Of a stretch of 64,000 nucleotides of DNA, positions 23,793 through 35,088 are shown one piece after another. Position 1 is the first letter of the stretch. Each line of letters begins with the position of its first letter. The notes beneath the pieces were generated by a model. It was given only the letters and a program-made list of their open reading frames with translations, was not told the origin of the DNA and made no database searches. The stretch is taken from positions 533,587-597,586 of the forward strand of contig NZ_JAGFOA010000001.1 of NCBI RefSeq assembly GCF_017592545.1, in the 5' to 3' direction. This stretch comes from Microbacterium stercoris (GTDB taxonomy: Bacteria > Actinomycetota > Actinomycetes > Actinomycetales > Microbacteriaceae). The position numbers and the translations under genes were made by a program.

Positions 23793-24422
23793 TCACTCGT
23801 CGTCGATGCCGTACTGGGCGCGGGCGATCCGCTCGGCGCGATCGGCGTCGCCGTCGAGGAAGGCATCCCGCAGCTCGCGGAAGCTGGCCGCGAGCTCGGG
23901 AGCCGTGTCGAGCGGCAGGCGAGTGCCGATGAGGTTGCGCTGGATCGCGATGCCGATGTCCGAGGACATCGCCGAGATGAACGAATTGCTGGCCAGGGCG
24001 ATCAGCAGGATGAGGATGTCGCGACGGGCGGCGACGAGGTCGCCCGTCTCCTCGAGCCGGTACGCGAGGTCGTCGATCGAGCGCGCCGCCTTCGTGCGCT
24101 CGTTCGGCTCGATGCGCGCGATCGCCATGCGCACCAGCGACACCATGTAGTGGCCAGAGAAACGACGGGTGGAATCCGCGAGCTCCGGAGTGACCTCCGT
24201 GACGCGGGTGTACCTGCTCGCGGCGGTCTCGATGAGACCGACGCGCTGCAGGCGCTGCAGGGCCTCGCGCACGGGCATGCGCGAGACTCCGAGCTGTTGG
24301 GCGAGCTCGTGGTCGCGCACGCGCGACCCGGCGGGGATGGTGCCATCCATGATGGCGTCCGCGATGCGCTCAGCGACGACGTCGCTGAGACGCGTGGCGG
24401 AGATCTCGAGGGTCTCGATCAT
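23793..24422 (-). CDS. GntR-family transcriptional regulator
   Basis: 209 aa. Winged helix at about 12-75 (LAQQLGVSRMPVREALQRLQRVGLIETAASRYTRV) with an all-helical effector domain behind it, as in the FadR/FCD subgroup. It is similar in plan to the regulator at 17392. ATG at 24422 is chosen for a strong GGGAGGAG ribosome site; a longer in-frame start at 24833 would add unlike sequence. Target unknown. No metabolic gene is adjacent, so it probably acts on a distant promoter or on itself. Confidence 0.86.
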   Translation of the reverse strand: MIETLEISATRLSDVVAERIADAIMDGTIPAGSRVRDHELAQQLGVSRMPVREALQRLQRVGLIETAASRYTRVTEVTPELADSTRRFSGHYMVSLVRMAIARIEPNERTKAARSIDDLAYRLEETGDLVAARRDILILLIALASNSFISAMSSDIGIAIQRNLIGTRLPLDTAPELAASFRELRDAFLDGDADRAERIARAQYGIDDE

Positions 24423-24723
24423 CGTCTTGCTCCTCCCCGGGTACGGCGAACACCGTCCCGGATCCAGATACCAACGGGGGACCTCGACGGCCGAGGGTGA
24501 GCGTTCATCCTGCGGGGGTAGGAACCACGGCTGAGTCGAGCACGCGCGTCGGCGACATGAAAGCGGGGCGGGGGGTCCCCTGTCCGAGTCCGATCTGCGT
24601 GAGGAAACGATATGCCGGAACATCCGGTAGGTGGGGGAGGAACCGCGGATCTGTGGACATTCGGAGGCGCTTTTCACCCGCGGCCTCACCCCGGGAGGGT
24701 GAGGCGTCGAGGGCGCGCCGGGA
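24423..24723. other. Intergenic region with hairpin; no gene seen
   Basis: 301 bases between two minus-strand genes. GCCTCACCC (24683-24691) and GGGTGAGGC (24697-24705) form a 9-bp hairpin with a 5-base loop, probably the terminator of the small gene ending at 24724. The rest is the upstream region of the GntR gene; no ORF there looks real. Confidence 0.5.
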
Positions 24724-25011
24724 TCAGCGGCGGGCGGCGAGGCGCTGCGCGCGCTTCTCGGCCTCGATCGCGGAGAAGTACTTCTTCTCCTTGCCCTTGA
24801 TGGGCGAGTCCTGCGGCACCTCACGGCCGACACTGGCCTTGTGGATGTCCAGGATCGTGCCGATCGTCAGAGCGAAGGTGATTCCCCAGCTGAGCCAGGC
24901 CAGGCCGGATCGCCACGTGAAGCGCTGGTCATTCGCGCTCCGCAGCATGGAGTATCCGGTCGACAGCGTGCCGATGAGTCCCGTGCCGGTGAGGTACTTG
25001 CGCAGAGCCAT
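24724..25011 (-). CDS. Small membrane protein of unknown function
   Basis: 95 aa. Two hydrophobic segments (YLTGTGLIGTLSTGYSML and LAWLSWGITFALTIGTIL) with a Lys/Glu-rich C-terminal tail. Not recognised beyond a short actinobacterial membrane protein. ATG at 25011 follows TACCGT by 7 bases, which favours this start over the much longer antisense-driven frame. Divergent from otsA. Confidence 0.7.
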   Translation of the reverse strand: MALRKYLTGTGLIGTLSTGYSMLRSANDQRFTWRSGLAWLSWGITFALTIGTILDIHKASVGREVPQDSPIKGKEKKYFSAIEAEKRAQRLAARR

Positions 25012-25018
25012 GTGACCC

Positions 25019-25024
25019 ACGGTA
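25019..25024 (-). promoter_or_regulatory. Leaderless -10 box (TACCGT)
   Basis: Minus-strand TACCGT, 7 bases, then ATG at 25011. Confidence 0.5.
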
Positions 25025-25110
25025 GCGGGCCAAGTCAAGCCCTCGGTGGCGATCTCCTGCCCGGCGGGCCCCGCTGTTAGCGTGAGGGAGAGCCCCCAGG
25101 GAGGAGCCCC

Positions 25111-26559
25111 ATGACCACCGAAGATGACCGCGCCGACCTCGTCGTCGTCGCCAACCGCCTTCCCGTCGACCGCGTCATCGGCCCGGACGGATCCGAGAGC
25201 TGGCGTCGTTCGCCCGGCGGCCTCGTGACCGCCCTCGAGCCCGTGATGCGCAAGCCCGACCGGGCCTGGGTCGGCTGGGGAGGACAGCCCGATCTCGACC
25301 TCGAGCCGTTCGAGTTCGAGGGCTCGAAGCTCGTGCCCGTGCCGCTCAGCGCCGGCGAGATCGAGAGCTACTACGAGGGCTTCTCGAACGGCACCATCTG
25401 GCCGCTCTACCACGATGTCATCGCGACGCCCGTCTACCGCCGCTCGTGGTGGGAGTCCTACGTCAAGGTCAACCAGCGCTTCGCCGAAGCTGCCGCGGGA
25501 GCAGTTGAGCAGGGCGGCGTCGTGTGGGTGCAGGACTACCAGCTGCAGCTCGTGCCGAAGATGCTGCGCGAGCTGCGCCCCGACGTCACGATCGGCTACT
25601 TCCACCACATCCCGTTCCCGGCATACGGCCTCTACTCGCAGCTGCCCTGGCGCCGCCAGGTGCTCGAGGGCCTGCTGGGCGCCGACGTGATCGGCTTCCA
25701 GCGGCAGGCGGACGCCGGCAACTTCCAGCGCTCGGTGCGGCGCGTGCTGCACCACACGACCCGCTCGAACGAGATCGTGGTCGCCTCGCCCCAGGACGGC
25801 GAGAGCGTCTCGCGCGTCGCGATCGCGAAGTCGTACCCGATCTCGATCGACGCGCAGTCGTATATCGACCTCGCGAACGATCCGGCCGTCATCGCCCGGG
25901 CCAAGGAGATCCGCGAGCAGCTGGGCGATCCGAAGACCATCCTGCTCGGCGTCGACCGGCTCGACTACACCAAGGGCATCCGTCACCGCCTGAAGGCCTT
26001 CGGAGAGCTCCTCCAGGACGGCCGGCTCCAGGTCGGCGACGCGACGCTCGTGCAGGTCGCCAGCCCGTCGCGTCAGCGCGTCGACGCGTACGCCGAGCTG
26101 CGTGACGAGATCGAGCTGACCGTGGGCCGCATCAACGGCGACTACGACACGATGCACCACACCGCCATCCGGTACCTGCACCAGGGCTTCCCGCGCGAGG
26201 AGATGGTCGCCCTCTTCCTCGCCGCCGACGTGATGCTGGTCACCGCGCTCCGCGACGGCATGAACCTGGTCGCGAAGGAGTACGTGGCTTCGCGCACCGA
26301 CAACACCGGCGTGCTGGTGCTGAGCGAGTTCGCCGGTGCCGCCGACGAACTCACGAGCGCTCTGCTGGTGAACCCGCACGACATCGGCGGGCTGAAGGAT
26401 CTGATCATGCGGGCCGTCGAGATGTCGCCGGGGGAGCAGTCGCGACGGATGCGCGCGCTGCGCCGGCGTGTGCTCGACCACGACGTCGAGGACTGGTCGC
26501 ACGACTTCCTCAGCGACATCGACAAGATCCGTCGCGCCCGAAGGGACACCGCGAAGTGA
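25111..26559 (+). CDS. otsA: Alpha,alpha-trehalose-phosphate synthase (GT20)
   Basis: 482 aa, usual size. GT20 motifs: VVVANRLPVDR at the N-terminus, SPGGLVTALEPV near 34, WVQDYQLQLVPKMLR near 141, GYFHHIPFPAYGLYSQLPWR near 160, GVDRLDYTKGIRHRL near 279, and ALRDGMNLVAKEYVASR near 380. It joins UDP- or other NDP-glucose to glucose-6-phosphate to give trehalose-6-phosphate in the cytoplasm. AGGGAGGAG ribosome site 5 bases before ATG. The stop overlaps otsB (GTGA), so the two steps are translationally coupled; trehalose serves as osmo- and stress protectant or storage sugar. Confidence 0.96.
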   Translation: MTTEDDRADLVVVANRLPVDRVIGPDGSESWRRSPGGLVTALEPVMRKPDRAWVGWGGQPDLDLEPFEFEGSKLVPVPLSAGEIESYYEGFSNGTIWPLYHDVIATPVYRRSWWESYVKVNQRFAEAAAGAVEQGGVVWVQDYQLQLVPKMLRELRPDVTIGYFHHIPFPAYGLYSQLPWRRQVLEGLLGADVIGFQRQADAGNFQRSVRRVLHHTTRSNEIVVASPQDGESVSRVAIAKSYPISIDAQSYIDLANDPAVIARAKEIREQLGDPKTILLGVDRLDYTKGIRHRLKAFGELLQDGRLQVGDATLVQVASPSRQRVDAYAELRDEIELTVGRINGDYDTMHHTAIRYLHQGFPREEMVALFLAADVMLVTALRDGMNLVAKEYVASRTDNTGVLVLSEFAGAADELTSALLVNPHDIGGLKDLIMRAVEMSPGEQSRRMRALRRRVLDHDVEDWSHDFLSDIDKIRRARRDTAK

Positions 26560-27332
26560 CCGGATGGGCGGACGCCGTCCGCGACATCGCGGCGACGGAC
26601 ACCCTCCTCGTCGCCCTGGACTTCGACGGCACGCTCTCGCACCTCAGCGATCGCCCGCTCGAGGTGCGCGCTCTGCCGGAGTCGGCCGCGGCCGTGCAGC
26701 GTCTGTCGGAGCTGCCGCGGACGACGGTCGCGTTCGTGTCCGGCAGGCAATTGGCGGATCTGCGCGTCATCGGCGAGCACACGGACGACTCGCGCATCTG
26801 GCTGTCGGGATCCCACGGCGCGGAGCACTGGCGCCCCGAGGGCGTTCCGCCGGTCGCGGAGGACGAGCCGGATCCCGCGGACGGCACGCTCGCGGCCGAG
26901 CTCGTCGCCGCGGCGGAGGCCGCCGTCGACGGCATCGAGGGCGCATGGATCGAGCACAAGGCCTATGGCTTCGCCGTGCACACGCGCCTCGCCGATGACG
27001 CGGGCACCTCGCTCGCGAACGAGCGCGTCGACGCGCTGGTGGCCGAGCGGGCACCGGGATGGCGCCGGCGCCTCGCGAAGGACCTGATCGAGTACGCGTG
27101 GCGGCATGAGGGCAAGGACAGCGCGATCGCGCGCCTGCGGGACGAGACGGGCGCCACGGCCGTGCTCTTCGCGGGCGACGACGTGACCGACGAGGACGCT
27201 CTGCGGAGCCTGCGTCCAGGTGACCTCGGCGTGCGTGTGGGCGACGGGGAGACGGCGGCCGCCGTGCGCGTCGCCGATCCGTTGGAGCTCGCCGACCTGC
27301 TCATTGCGCTGGCCGACGCGCGAGCATCCTGA
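26556..27332 (+). CDS. otsB: Trehalose-6-phosphate phosphatase
   Basis: 258 aa HAD-superfamily phosphatase with cap type C2. Motif I is LDFDGTLSHL near residue 21, with the RPLEVRALPES segment after it; motif II is FVSGRQLADL near 65; GSHGAEHW near 87 and FAGDDVTDEDAL near 207 complete the active site. Removes phosphate from trehalose-6-phosphate. GTG start overlaps the otsA stop by 4 bases. No terminator was identified before ilvD at 27410. Confidence 0.94.
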   Translation: MTGWADAVRDIAATDTLLVALDFDGTLSHLSDRPLEVRALPESAAAVQRLSELPRTTVAFVSGRQLADLRVIGEHTDDSRIWLSGSHGAEHWRPEGVPPVAEDEPDPADGTLAAELVAAAEAAVDGIEGAWIEHKAYGFAVHTRLADDAGTSLANERVDALVAERAPGWRRRLAKDLIEYAWRHEGKDSAIARLRDETGATAVLFAGDDVTDEDALRSLRPGDLGVRVGDGETAAAVRVADPLELADLLIALADARAS

Positions 27333-27396
27333 CCGAGGTGTGAGCCGGGTGTTGTGCGGAGTGCACTCACGGCCGGGGAGGGTTCCGCGCCGGGCA

Positions 27397-27402
27397 TAGA
27401 CT
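27397..27402 (+). promoter_or_regulatory. Leaderless -10 box (TAGACT)
   Basis: TAGACT, a 7-base spacer, then ATG at 27410. The palindrome GAGTGCACTC is at 27359-27368, a possible operator. Confidence 0.55.
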
Positions 27403-27409
27403 TCCGCGT

Positions 27410-29125
27410 ATGGTCGACCTCGCAAATCCGTCCGAAACCCCCGACATCAAGCCCCGCAGTCGCGTCGTCACGGATGGCATCGAGGCCACCACGTCGCGCG
27501 GCATGCTGCGCGCGGTCGGAATGGGCGACGAAGACTGGGACAAGCCCCAGATCGGCATCGCGTCCAGCTGGAACGAGATCACGCCCTGCAACCTGAGCCT
27601 GGACCGCCTCGCCCAGGGTGCCAAGGAGGGTGTGCACGCCGGCGGCGGCTACCCGCTGCAGTTCGGCACCATCTCCGTCTCCGACGGCATCTCGATGGGC
27701 CACGAGGGCATGCACTTCTCGCTCGTCTCGCGCGAGGTCGTCGCCGACTCCGTCGAGACCGTGATGATGGCCGAGCGCCTGGACGGATCCGTCCTGCTCG
27801 CCGGCTGCGACAAGTCGATCCCGGGCATGCTCATGGCCAGCGCCCGCCTCGATCTCTCGAGCGTGTTCCTCTACGCCGGATCGATCGCGCCCGGTTGGGT
27901 GAAGCTGTCGGACGGCACCGAGAAGGACGTCACGATCATCGACTCGTTCGAGGCCGTGGGCGCCTGCCGCGCGGGCCTGATGAGCGAAGAGGACCTGAAG
28001 CGCATCGAGTGCGCCATCGCCCCGGGTGAGGGTGCCTGCGGCGGCATGTACACGGCGAACACGATGGCCTCGGTCGCCGAGGCCCTGGGCCTGAGCCTCC
28101 CCGGCTCCGCCGCCCCGCCCTCCGCCGACCGTCGTCGCGACTACTTCGCCCACCGCTCGGGCGAGGCTGTCGTGAACCTGCTCCGCCAGGGCATCACGAC
28201 CCGCGACATCCTGACGAAGGAGGCCTTCGAGAACGCGATCGCCCTCGCGATGGCGCTCGGCGGCTCGACCAACGTCGTGCTCCACCTGCTCGCGATCGCG
28301 CGCGAGGCCGAGGTCGACCTGACCCTGCACGACTTCAACCGCATCGGCGACAAGACGCCGCACGTGGCCGACATGAAGCCGTTCGGCAAGTACGTCATGA
28401 ACGACGTCGACCGTCACGGCGGCATCCCCGTGATCATGAAGGCGATGCTCGACGAGGGGCTGCTGCACGGCGACGCCCTCACCGTCACGGGCAAGACGCT
28501 CGCCGAGAACCTGGCCGACCTCAACCCCGACCCGATCGACGGCGAGGTCATCCACACCTTCGACAACCCGATCCACGCATCCGGTGGCATCACGATCCTG
28601 CACGGATCGCTCGCGCCGGAGGGCGCCGTCGTGAAGACCGCCGGCTTCGACGCCGAGGTCTTCGAGGGGCCCGCGCGCGTGTTCGAGCGCGAGCGCGCCG
28701 CGATGGACGCCCTCGCGAACGGCGAGGTCAAGGCCGGCGACGTGGTGGTCATCCGCTACGAGGGCCCCAAGGGCGGCCCCGGCATGCGCGAGATGCTCGC
28801 CATCACGGCGGCCATCAAGGGCGCTGGGCTCGGCAAGGATGTACTACTCTTGACGGACGGTCGATTCTCAGGCGGCACAACCGGACTGTGCATCGGCCAT
28901 GTTGCACCGGAGGCGGTGGACGGTGGTCCTATCGCCTTCCTGCGCGATGGTGATCTGATCAGGGTCGATATCGCGGCTCGCTCGATCGACCTACTCGTCG
29001 ACGACGCAGAGCTCGAATCCCGCCGCTCCGGCTGGGAGCCCCTGCCCCCGCGCTATACCCGAGGCGTTCTGGCGAAGTACTCGCGACTCGTGCGCTCCGC
29101 TGCGGAGGGCGCGACGACCGGCTGA
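27410..29125 (+). CDS. ilvD: Dihydroxy-acid dehydratase
   Basis: 571 aa, full length. Iron-sulfur cluster cysteines are visible: C60 in NEITPC, C133 in LLAGCDKS and C210 in [30 protein letters not shown] and [11 protein letters not shown] follow. It dehydrates dihydroxy-isovalerate and dihydroxy-methylvalerate in valine/isoleucine synthesis. A leaderless TAGACT box precedes ATG. Odd: from about 28838 to the stop the codon use changes sharply, with CTA, TTG, TCA, ACA, CGA and GGT codons almost absent before that point, while the protein remains normal. First of the ilv genes; ilvB starts 50 bases after the stop. Confidence 0.96.
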   Translation: MVDLANPSETPDIKPRSRVVTDGIEATTSRGMLRAVGMGDEDWDKPQIGIASSWNEITPCNLSLDRLAQGAKEGVHAGGGYPLQFGTISVSDGISMGHEGMHFSLVSREVVADSVETVMMAERLDGSVLLAGCDKSIPGMLMASARLDLSSVFLYAGSIAPGWVKLSDGTEKDVTIIDSFEAVGACRAGLMSEEDLKRIECAIAPGEGACGGMYTANTMASVAEALGLSLPGSAAPPSADRRRDYFAHRSGEAVVNLLRQGITTRDILTKEAFENAIALAMALGGSTNVVLHLLAIAREAEVDLTLHDFNRIGDKTPHVADMKPFGKYVMNDVDRHGGIPVIMKAMLDEGLLHGDALTVTGKTLAENLADLNPDPIDGEVIHTFDNPIHASGGITILHGSLAPEGAVVKTAGFDAEVFEGPARVFERERAAMDALANGEVKAGDVVVIRYEGPKGGPGMREMLAITAAIKGAGLGKDVLLLTDGRFSGGTTGLCIGHVAPEAVDGGPIAFLRDGDLIRVDIAARSIDLLVDDAELESRRSGWEPLPPRYTRGVLAKYSRLVRSAAEGATTG

Positions 29126-29174
29126 CCCGTGTCCATTCACGTGGTCCCCCCGACTCGACTCAAGGAACATCACC

Positions 29175-30992
29175 ATGCCCGATTCCGCGGCCTCTGACGC
29201 GGCGAAGGTGCTGCCGCGCCCTCCCGCATCCCGCTCCTCCTCGTCCTCCGCTCCCGTGCTCACGGGTGCCGAGGCCGTCGTCCGCTCCCTCGAGCTCCTG
29301 GGCGTCGAAGACGTCTTCGGCCTGCCGGGCGGCGCGATCCTCCCCGTGTACGACCCGCTGATGTCCGCCGAGAAGCTGCGGCACATCCTGGTCCGTCACG
29401 AGCAGGGCGCCGGTCACGCGGCCGAGGGCTACGCCGCCGCCAGCGGCAAGGTCGGCGTGTGCATCGCCACCTCCGGTCCCGGTGCGACGAACCTCGTCAC
29501 GGCGATCGCCGACGCCTACATGGATTCGGTGCCGCTGCTCGCGATCACCGGCCAGGTGTTCTCGACGCTCATGGGAACCGACGCCTTCCAGGAGGCGGAC
29601 ATCGTGGGCATCACGATGCCGATCACAAAGCACTCGTTCCTCGTGAAGGACGCCTCGGAGATCCCGGGCGCCATCGCGGCGGCGTACGAGATCGCCTCGA
29701 CCGGCCGCCCCGGACCCGTGCTCGTGGACATCACGAAGGATGCTCAGCAGGCAGAGGTGCCCTTCATCTGGCCGCCGAAGATCGACCTGCCGGGCTATCG
29801 CCCCGTGACCAAGGCGCACGGCAAGCAGATCCAGGCCGCGGCCGCGATGCTCGCCCAGGCCGAGAAGCCGGTGCTCTACGTGGGCGGCGGCGTGATCCGC
29901 GCCCGCGCCTCGCAGGAGCTGAAGACGCTGGCCGAGGCGTCCGGTGCCCCCGTGGTGACGACGCTGATGGCACGAGGCGCGTTCCCCGACTCGCACGCAC
30001 AGCACCTCGGCATGCCGGGCATGCACGGCACCGTGCCCGCGGTTCTCGCCCTGCAGGACGCCGACCTCATCGTCGCCCTGGGCGCGCGCTTCGACGACCG
30101 CGTGACGGGCAAGGCCGCGCTGTTCGCGCCGAACGCCAAGGTCGTGCACGTCGACATCGACCCCGCTGAGATCGGAAAGATCCGTACCGCGGATGTGCCG
30201 ATCGTGGGCGATCTGAAGGACGTGCTCGTCGACCTCGACGCCGCGCTGCACGCGCAGAGCGACCGAACCGATATCAGCGAGTGGTGGGCGTTCCTGCGCG
30301 GGCTGCAGAACCAGTACCCCCTGGGCTACACCCCGCCGACGGACGGACTGCTCTCGCCCCAGCACGTGATCAGCCGCATCGGCGAGCTCACGGGTCCGGA
30401 GGGCATCTACGCCGCCGGCGTGGGACAGCACCAGATGTGGTCGGCGCAGTTCATCAAGTACGAGCGGCCCAACGCGTGGCTGAACTCGGGCGGCGCCGGC
30501 ACCATGGGCTACTCCGTGCCCGCCGCGATGGGCGCCAAGGTCGCCCAGCCCGACCGCGTGGTCTGGTCGATCGACGGCGACGGCTGCTTCCAGATGACCA
30601 ATCAGGAGCTCGCCACCTGCGCGCTGAACAACATCCCGATCAAGGTCGCGATCATCAACAACTCGTCGCTCGGCATGGTGCGGCAGTGGCAGACCCTGTT
30701 CTATGACGGTCGCTACTCGAACACCGACCTGAACACGGGCCACGACACGATCCGCATCCCCGACTTCGTCAAGCTGGCCGAGGCGTATGGCTGCCTCGCG
30801 ATCCGCGTGGAGAAGCCGGAGGAGGTCGATCCGGCGATCAAGCTCGCGCTCGAGACCAACGACCGCCCGGTCGTGATCGACTTCGTCGTGAGCGCCGACG
30901 CGATGGTGTGGCCGATGGTGCCGCAGGGTGTCAGCAACAGCTACGTCCAGTACGCCCGCGACCACGCCCCGGCCTTCAGCGAGGAGGACTGA
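29175..30992 (+). CDS. ilvB: Acetolactate synthase, large subunit
   Basis: 605 aa ThDP enzyme. Seen: [23 protein letters not shown] near residue 32, the proton-relay Glu in [19 protein letters not shown] near 78, [16 protein letters not shown] near 137, and the ThDP/Mg motif [19 protein letters not shown] near 470. Makes acetolactate or acetohydroxybutyrate. A Ser/Pro-rich stretch of about 28 residues precedes the first domain. Ribosome site AAGGAA upstream. ilvN follows after one base; its ribosome site is inside the end of this gene. Confidence 0.96.
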   Translation: MPDSAASDAAKVLPRPPASRSSSSSAPVLTGAEAVVRSLELLGVEDVFGLPGGAILPVYDPLMSAEKLRHILVRHEQGAGHAAEGYAAASGKVGVCIATSGPGATNLVTAIADAYMDSVPLLAITGQVFSTLMGTDAFQEADIVGITMPITKHSFLVKDASEIPGAIAAAYEIASTGRPGPVLVDITKDAQQAEVPFIWPPKIDLPGYRPVTKAHGKQIQAAAAMLAQAEKPVLYVGGGVIRARASQELKTLAEASGAPVVTTLMARGAFPDSHAQHLGMPGMHGTVPAVLALQDADLIVALGARFDDRVTGKAALFAPNAKVVHVDIDPAEIGKIRTADVPIVGDLKDVLVDLDAALHAQSDRTDISEWWAFLRGLQNQYPLGYTPPTDGLLSPQHVISRIGELTGPEGIYAAGVGQHQMWSAQFIKYERPNAWLNSGGAGTMGYSVPAAMGAKVAQPDRVVWSIDGDGCFQMTNQELATCALNNIPIKVAIINNSSLGMVRQWQTLFYDGRYSNTDLNTGHDTIRIPDFVKLAEAYGCLAIRVEKPEEVDPAIKLALETNDRPVVIDFVVSADAMVWPMVPQGVSNSYVQYARDHAPAFSEED

Positions 30993-30993
30993 C

Positions 30994-32593
<1,600 letters not shown>

Positions 32594-32656
32594 CCCTCTG
32601 ACGTTCTGACGCCGGGCGCTGAGCCCGCCACAGACCGCTCTACCTGAGCTGGACCA

Positions 32657-32685
32657 GACCCCCGCACCCACAAGGTGCGGGGGTC
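32657..32685 (+). terminator. Terminator of the ilvBNC operon
   Basis: GACCCCCGCACC (32657-32668) and GGTGCGGGGGTC (32674-32685) pair perfectly around a 5-base loop, followed by GTTCCCGTTT. Confidence 0.88.
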
Positions 32686-32710
32686 GTTCCCGTTTCGGGC
32701 GGGTGCCGGA

Positions 32711-32716
32711 TAGGGT
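32711..32716 (+). promoter_or_regulatory. Leaderless -10 box (TAGGGT)
   Basis: TAGGGT, a 6-base spacer, then ATG at 32723. The spacer and box repeat an upstream GGGTGCCG. Confidence 0.5.
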
Positions 32717-32722
32717 GCCGAC

Positions 32723-33070
32723 ATGTCCGCGACCCATGCCGAGCTGCGCTCGCTGCTGCAGGAGCGCCGACGTCAGGCAGAGCGGCGGATCGCCGCGCGG
32801 GCGGGCGATATCACCGCCGTGGCCGCCGCACGGGGCGATGCCACGGCCGACGACGAGCATGACCCGGAGGGCGCCACGCTGTCGGGGGAGTGGTCTCGTC
32901 TGGCGGGCCTGAGCGACGCCGCGCGCGACGAGCTGCGAGAGATCGATGCGGCTCTCGGCCGTATCGAGGCGGGGACGTACGGGATCTGCGAGGTGTGCGG
33001 GGAACCGATCCCGCAGGATCGGCTCCGCGCCCGCCCGACGGCGTCTCGCTGCGTGCGCTGCGCGGTGTGA
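32723..33070 (+). CDS. TraR/DksA-type C4 zinc-finger protein
   Basis: 115 aa. An N-terminal helical hairpin (Leu/Arg/Glu-rich, residues 1-75) is followed by a four-cysteine zinc finger, YGICEVCGEPIPQDRLRARPTASRCVRC. DksA/TraR proteins insert the coiled coil into the RNA polymerase secondary channel; short actinobacterial forms (RbpA-unrelated) are less studied, and the acidic DxxDxA coil-tip of DksA is not evident here, so direct ppGpp-type regulation is uncertain. Leaderless TAGGGT box. Confidence 0.87.
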   Translation: MSATHAELRSLLQERRRQAERRIAARAGDITAVAAARGDATADDEHDPEGATLSGEWSRLAGLSDAARDELREIDAALGRIEAGTYGICEVCGEPIPQDRLRARPTASRCVRCAV

Positions 33071-33157
33071 GTCGTCCACAGGAGCTGTTTCGCGGGATCG
33101 TCTCCCCGGATCGCCTTGGACCCGTCGGCGCGGACGATGAGGCGCCAACCTCGAGAC

Positions 33158-33637
33158 ATGACATACACGGAGGCGGCCGCGCGCCGCATGGCGCAACTGC
33201 GCGAGGAGTCCCTGACCGACGCCACGCTGGAGGAACTGGTCGGGCTGATGCTCACCGGCGCGATCCGACGTCAGCTGTGGCTGATGTTCCTCGATGACGA
33301 CGATCGGATGAGCGAGGCGATCATGCCCACCACCGACTTTCCGGAGGATCCGCACGAGCCTGCCGTGGTCGAAGACCTCGGTCCGGTCACGGCCGCGCGC
33401 CTGATCGCCGACCGAATCGGCCGGATCGGCGCGGCGATCGACGTCACGCAGCTCGTGGTGGTCTGGGAGCGCGAGGGAGAGGAGAGCTTCAGAGACGAGG
33501 AGCTCGCGTGGGCGGCGGCCATGGCCGATGCCATGGCGGAGACCGGCATGCGCCTGCGAGCGCAGTACCTGCTGCACAACACGGGGCTGCGTGTTCTCGC
33601 GCCGGATGACTACGCCCTCGACGCGGCGCGACACTGA
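33158..33637 (+). CDS. Protein of unknown function (159 aa)
   Basis: 159 aa, soluble, mixed alpha/beta, with no motif I recognise. Conserved-looking stretches: LREESLTDATLEELVGLMLTGAIRRQLWLMFLDDDDR and QLVVVWEREGEESFRDEELAWAAAMADA. The ATG at 33158 (rather than 33116) gives a sensible N-terminus; CAACCT lies 6 bases upstream, a one-mismatch version of the leaderless box. Codon bias supports a real gene. Shares a bidirectional terminator with the gene at 33712. Confidence 0.72.
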   Translation: MTYTEAAARRMAQLREESLTDATLEELVGLMLTGAIRRQLWLMFLDDDDRMSEAIMPTTDFPEDPHEPAVVEDLGPVTAARLIADRIGRIGAAIDVTQLVVVWEREGEESFRDEELAWAAAMADAMAETGMRLRAQYLLHNTGLRVLAPDDYALDAARH

Positions 33638-33652
33638 GCCCGGTGGATACGA

Positions 33653-33682
33653 CGAAGGCCCGGCTGCGCGGCCGGGCCTTCG
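33653..33682. terminator. Bidirectional terminator between convergent genes
   Basis: CGAAGGCCCGGC (33653-33664) and GCCGGGCCTTCG (33671-33682), a perfect 12-bp stem with a 6-base loop between stops at 33637 (+) and 33712 (-). Confidence 0.85.
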
Positions 33683-33711
33683 TGGTGGCGGTGCCTGCGA
33701 CAGGCCCCGGT

Positions 33712-35088
33712 TCAGTAGAGCTGAGCGGACGCCTCGAGCGTTGCGCCCTCGGGCACCTCGCCGGTCATGTAGCCCTCGAACTTCGCGCTGCCGTCGGCCG
33801 GGATCCGGTCGGTGGTCGCACGGCCCACGGCGACGGGCTTTCCCGCCGCGTCACGGGCGACGAGGCTGATGTACACGGCCTCCTGGTCCACGGGGAACGT
33901 GCTGCTGATCGTGCCCGTGACGGTGGTGAGACCGAAGTCGGTTGTGCCGGTGACCTCACTGAATGTGAACTCGCCCGCGAAGTCGTCCGGGAGCGACACG
34001 GCCTCGTTCATCTCGTCGTCCAGGCCGACGAGGTTCAGCTCGGCGATCGGGTCGGCGCCGAGGTCGTAGAATTCGCCGATCAGCACCGTCTTGCCCGGCA
34101 GCAGGGTGGCCGACTGCGTGTCGGTGTCCAGCACCCGGCCCGCGGCATCCAGCGCCTCGACATCGAAGAAGAAGTACTCGTACATGGCCGCGCTGTCGGC
34201 CTGGTCGAGGGTGACCACGTACCACCACGAGCCCTCCTCGCCCGCGATCTGGCCGAAGGCGAGCTCGCCGACCTCGACCGATCCGCCGGCCGTCTGCTCG
34301 GCCGGATCGTCCTGCGGCGCCGACTCAGGATCGGTGACGCCCGAATCCGCCGTCAGCTCGTCGCATTCCTCCTGCGTCAGACCCGCGGCCTCGCAGCTCT
34401 CGCGGATGAAGCGGTCGGGGTCGTTCGCCACGCTCGTGACGAACGCCGTCATCGCGATGGCGATCGTCGTGCAGGCGACCAGCGCGACCGCGCCCAGCAC
34501 GGTGCCGGTGATGGCGAGGCCCTTGCCCGGCTTCTTCTTCGCCAGGGCGATGACGCCCAGGACGATGGCGACGATCGGTACGAGGATGGCGGCGAAGCCC
34601 GCGAACGGGATGAAGGCGACCGCGATGCCGAGGATGCCCACGATGCCGAGGACGAGCGCGGCGATCGCGAGCCCCTTCCCCGATCCCTGCGGCGCGGCAG
34701 GCCCGCCGCCGTACGGAGTGCCCGTGTACCCGCCCGTCGCGTAGGGGGGAACGGATCCGGGGTGCCCCTGCGATGCGGGAGCACCGGGGAACGAAGCCTC
34801 GCCCGTGGGCGCGCCGTAGACGGGGGCCGCCGGTGCGCTGTATCCGGGGGTGGGCGCAGCGTACCCGGGGGCGTCCGGCGAGGCCGGGGGTTCCTGTGCG
34901 TCAGCGGCCGGCGGTGTGTAGCTCGGCGGCTCGTATGCGGGAGGTGCGAACTCGAAGCTCGGCGGCTGGGGAACCTGAGGCACCTCCGGCTCCTGCGGAG
35001 CATCAGGCTGCGCGGGACCACTCGGCGGCTGCGGCGGCTCGGGCGGAACCGGCGGAACGCCGGTGTCGTCGTTCGGAGGGAGGGACAT
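33712..35088 (-). CDS. Proline-rich membrane protein with DUF4190-like region
   Basis: 458 aa. Residues 1-140 are Pro/Ala/Tyr-rich and cytoplasmic. Then comes a DUF4190-like two-helix membrane region (KGLAIAALVLGIVGILGIAVAFIP ... VLGVIALAKKKPGKGLAITGTVLGAVALV, about 140-215), and an extracellular part of about 240 residues with two Ig-like beta domains; the last one (EVTGTTDFGLTTVTGTISSTF) resembles FxLYD-type domains. Role unknown, likely a surface-exposed anchored protein. GAGGAG ribosome site 4 bases before ATG 35088. Confidence 0.8.
   Translation of the reverse strand: MSLPPNDDTGVPPVPPEPPQPPSGPAQPDAPQEPEVPQVPQPPSFEFAPPAYEPPSYTPPAADAQEPPASPDAPGYAAPTPGYSAPAAPVYGAPTGEASFPGAPASQGHPGSVPPYATGGYTGTPYGGGPAAPQGSGKGLAIAALVLGIVGILGIAVAFIPFAGFAAILVPIVAIVLGVIALAKKKPGKGLAITGTVLGAVALVACTTIAIAMTAFVTSVANDPDRFIRESCEAAGLTQEECDELTADSGVTDPESAPQDDPAEQTAGGSVEVGELAFGQIAGEEGSWWYVVTLDQADSAAMYEYFFFDVEALDAAGRVLDTDTQSATLLPGKTVLIGEFYDLGADPIAELNLVGLDDEMNEAVSLPDDFAGEFTFSEVTGTTDFGLTTVTGTISSTFPVDQEAVYISLVARDAAGKPVAVGRATTDRIPADGSAKFEGYMTGEVPEGATLEASAQLY

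Noticed and set aside
30928..30993. Upstream start for ilvN at 30928
   Set aside because: It lies inside the end of ilvB with no ribosome site; ATG at 30994 follows GAGGAGG and begins exactly at the ACT domain.
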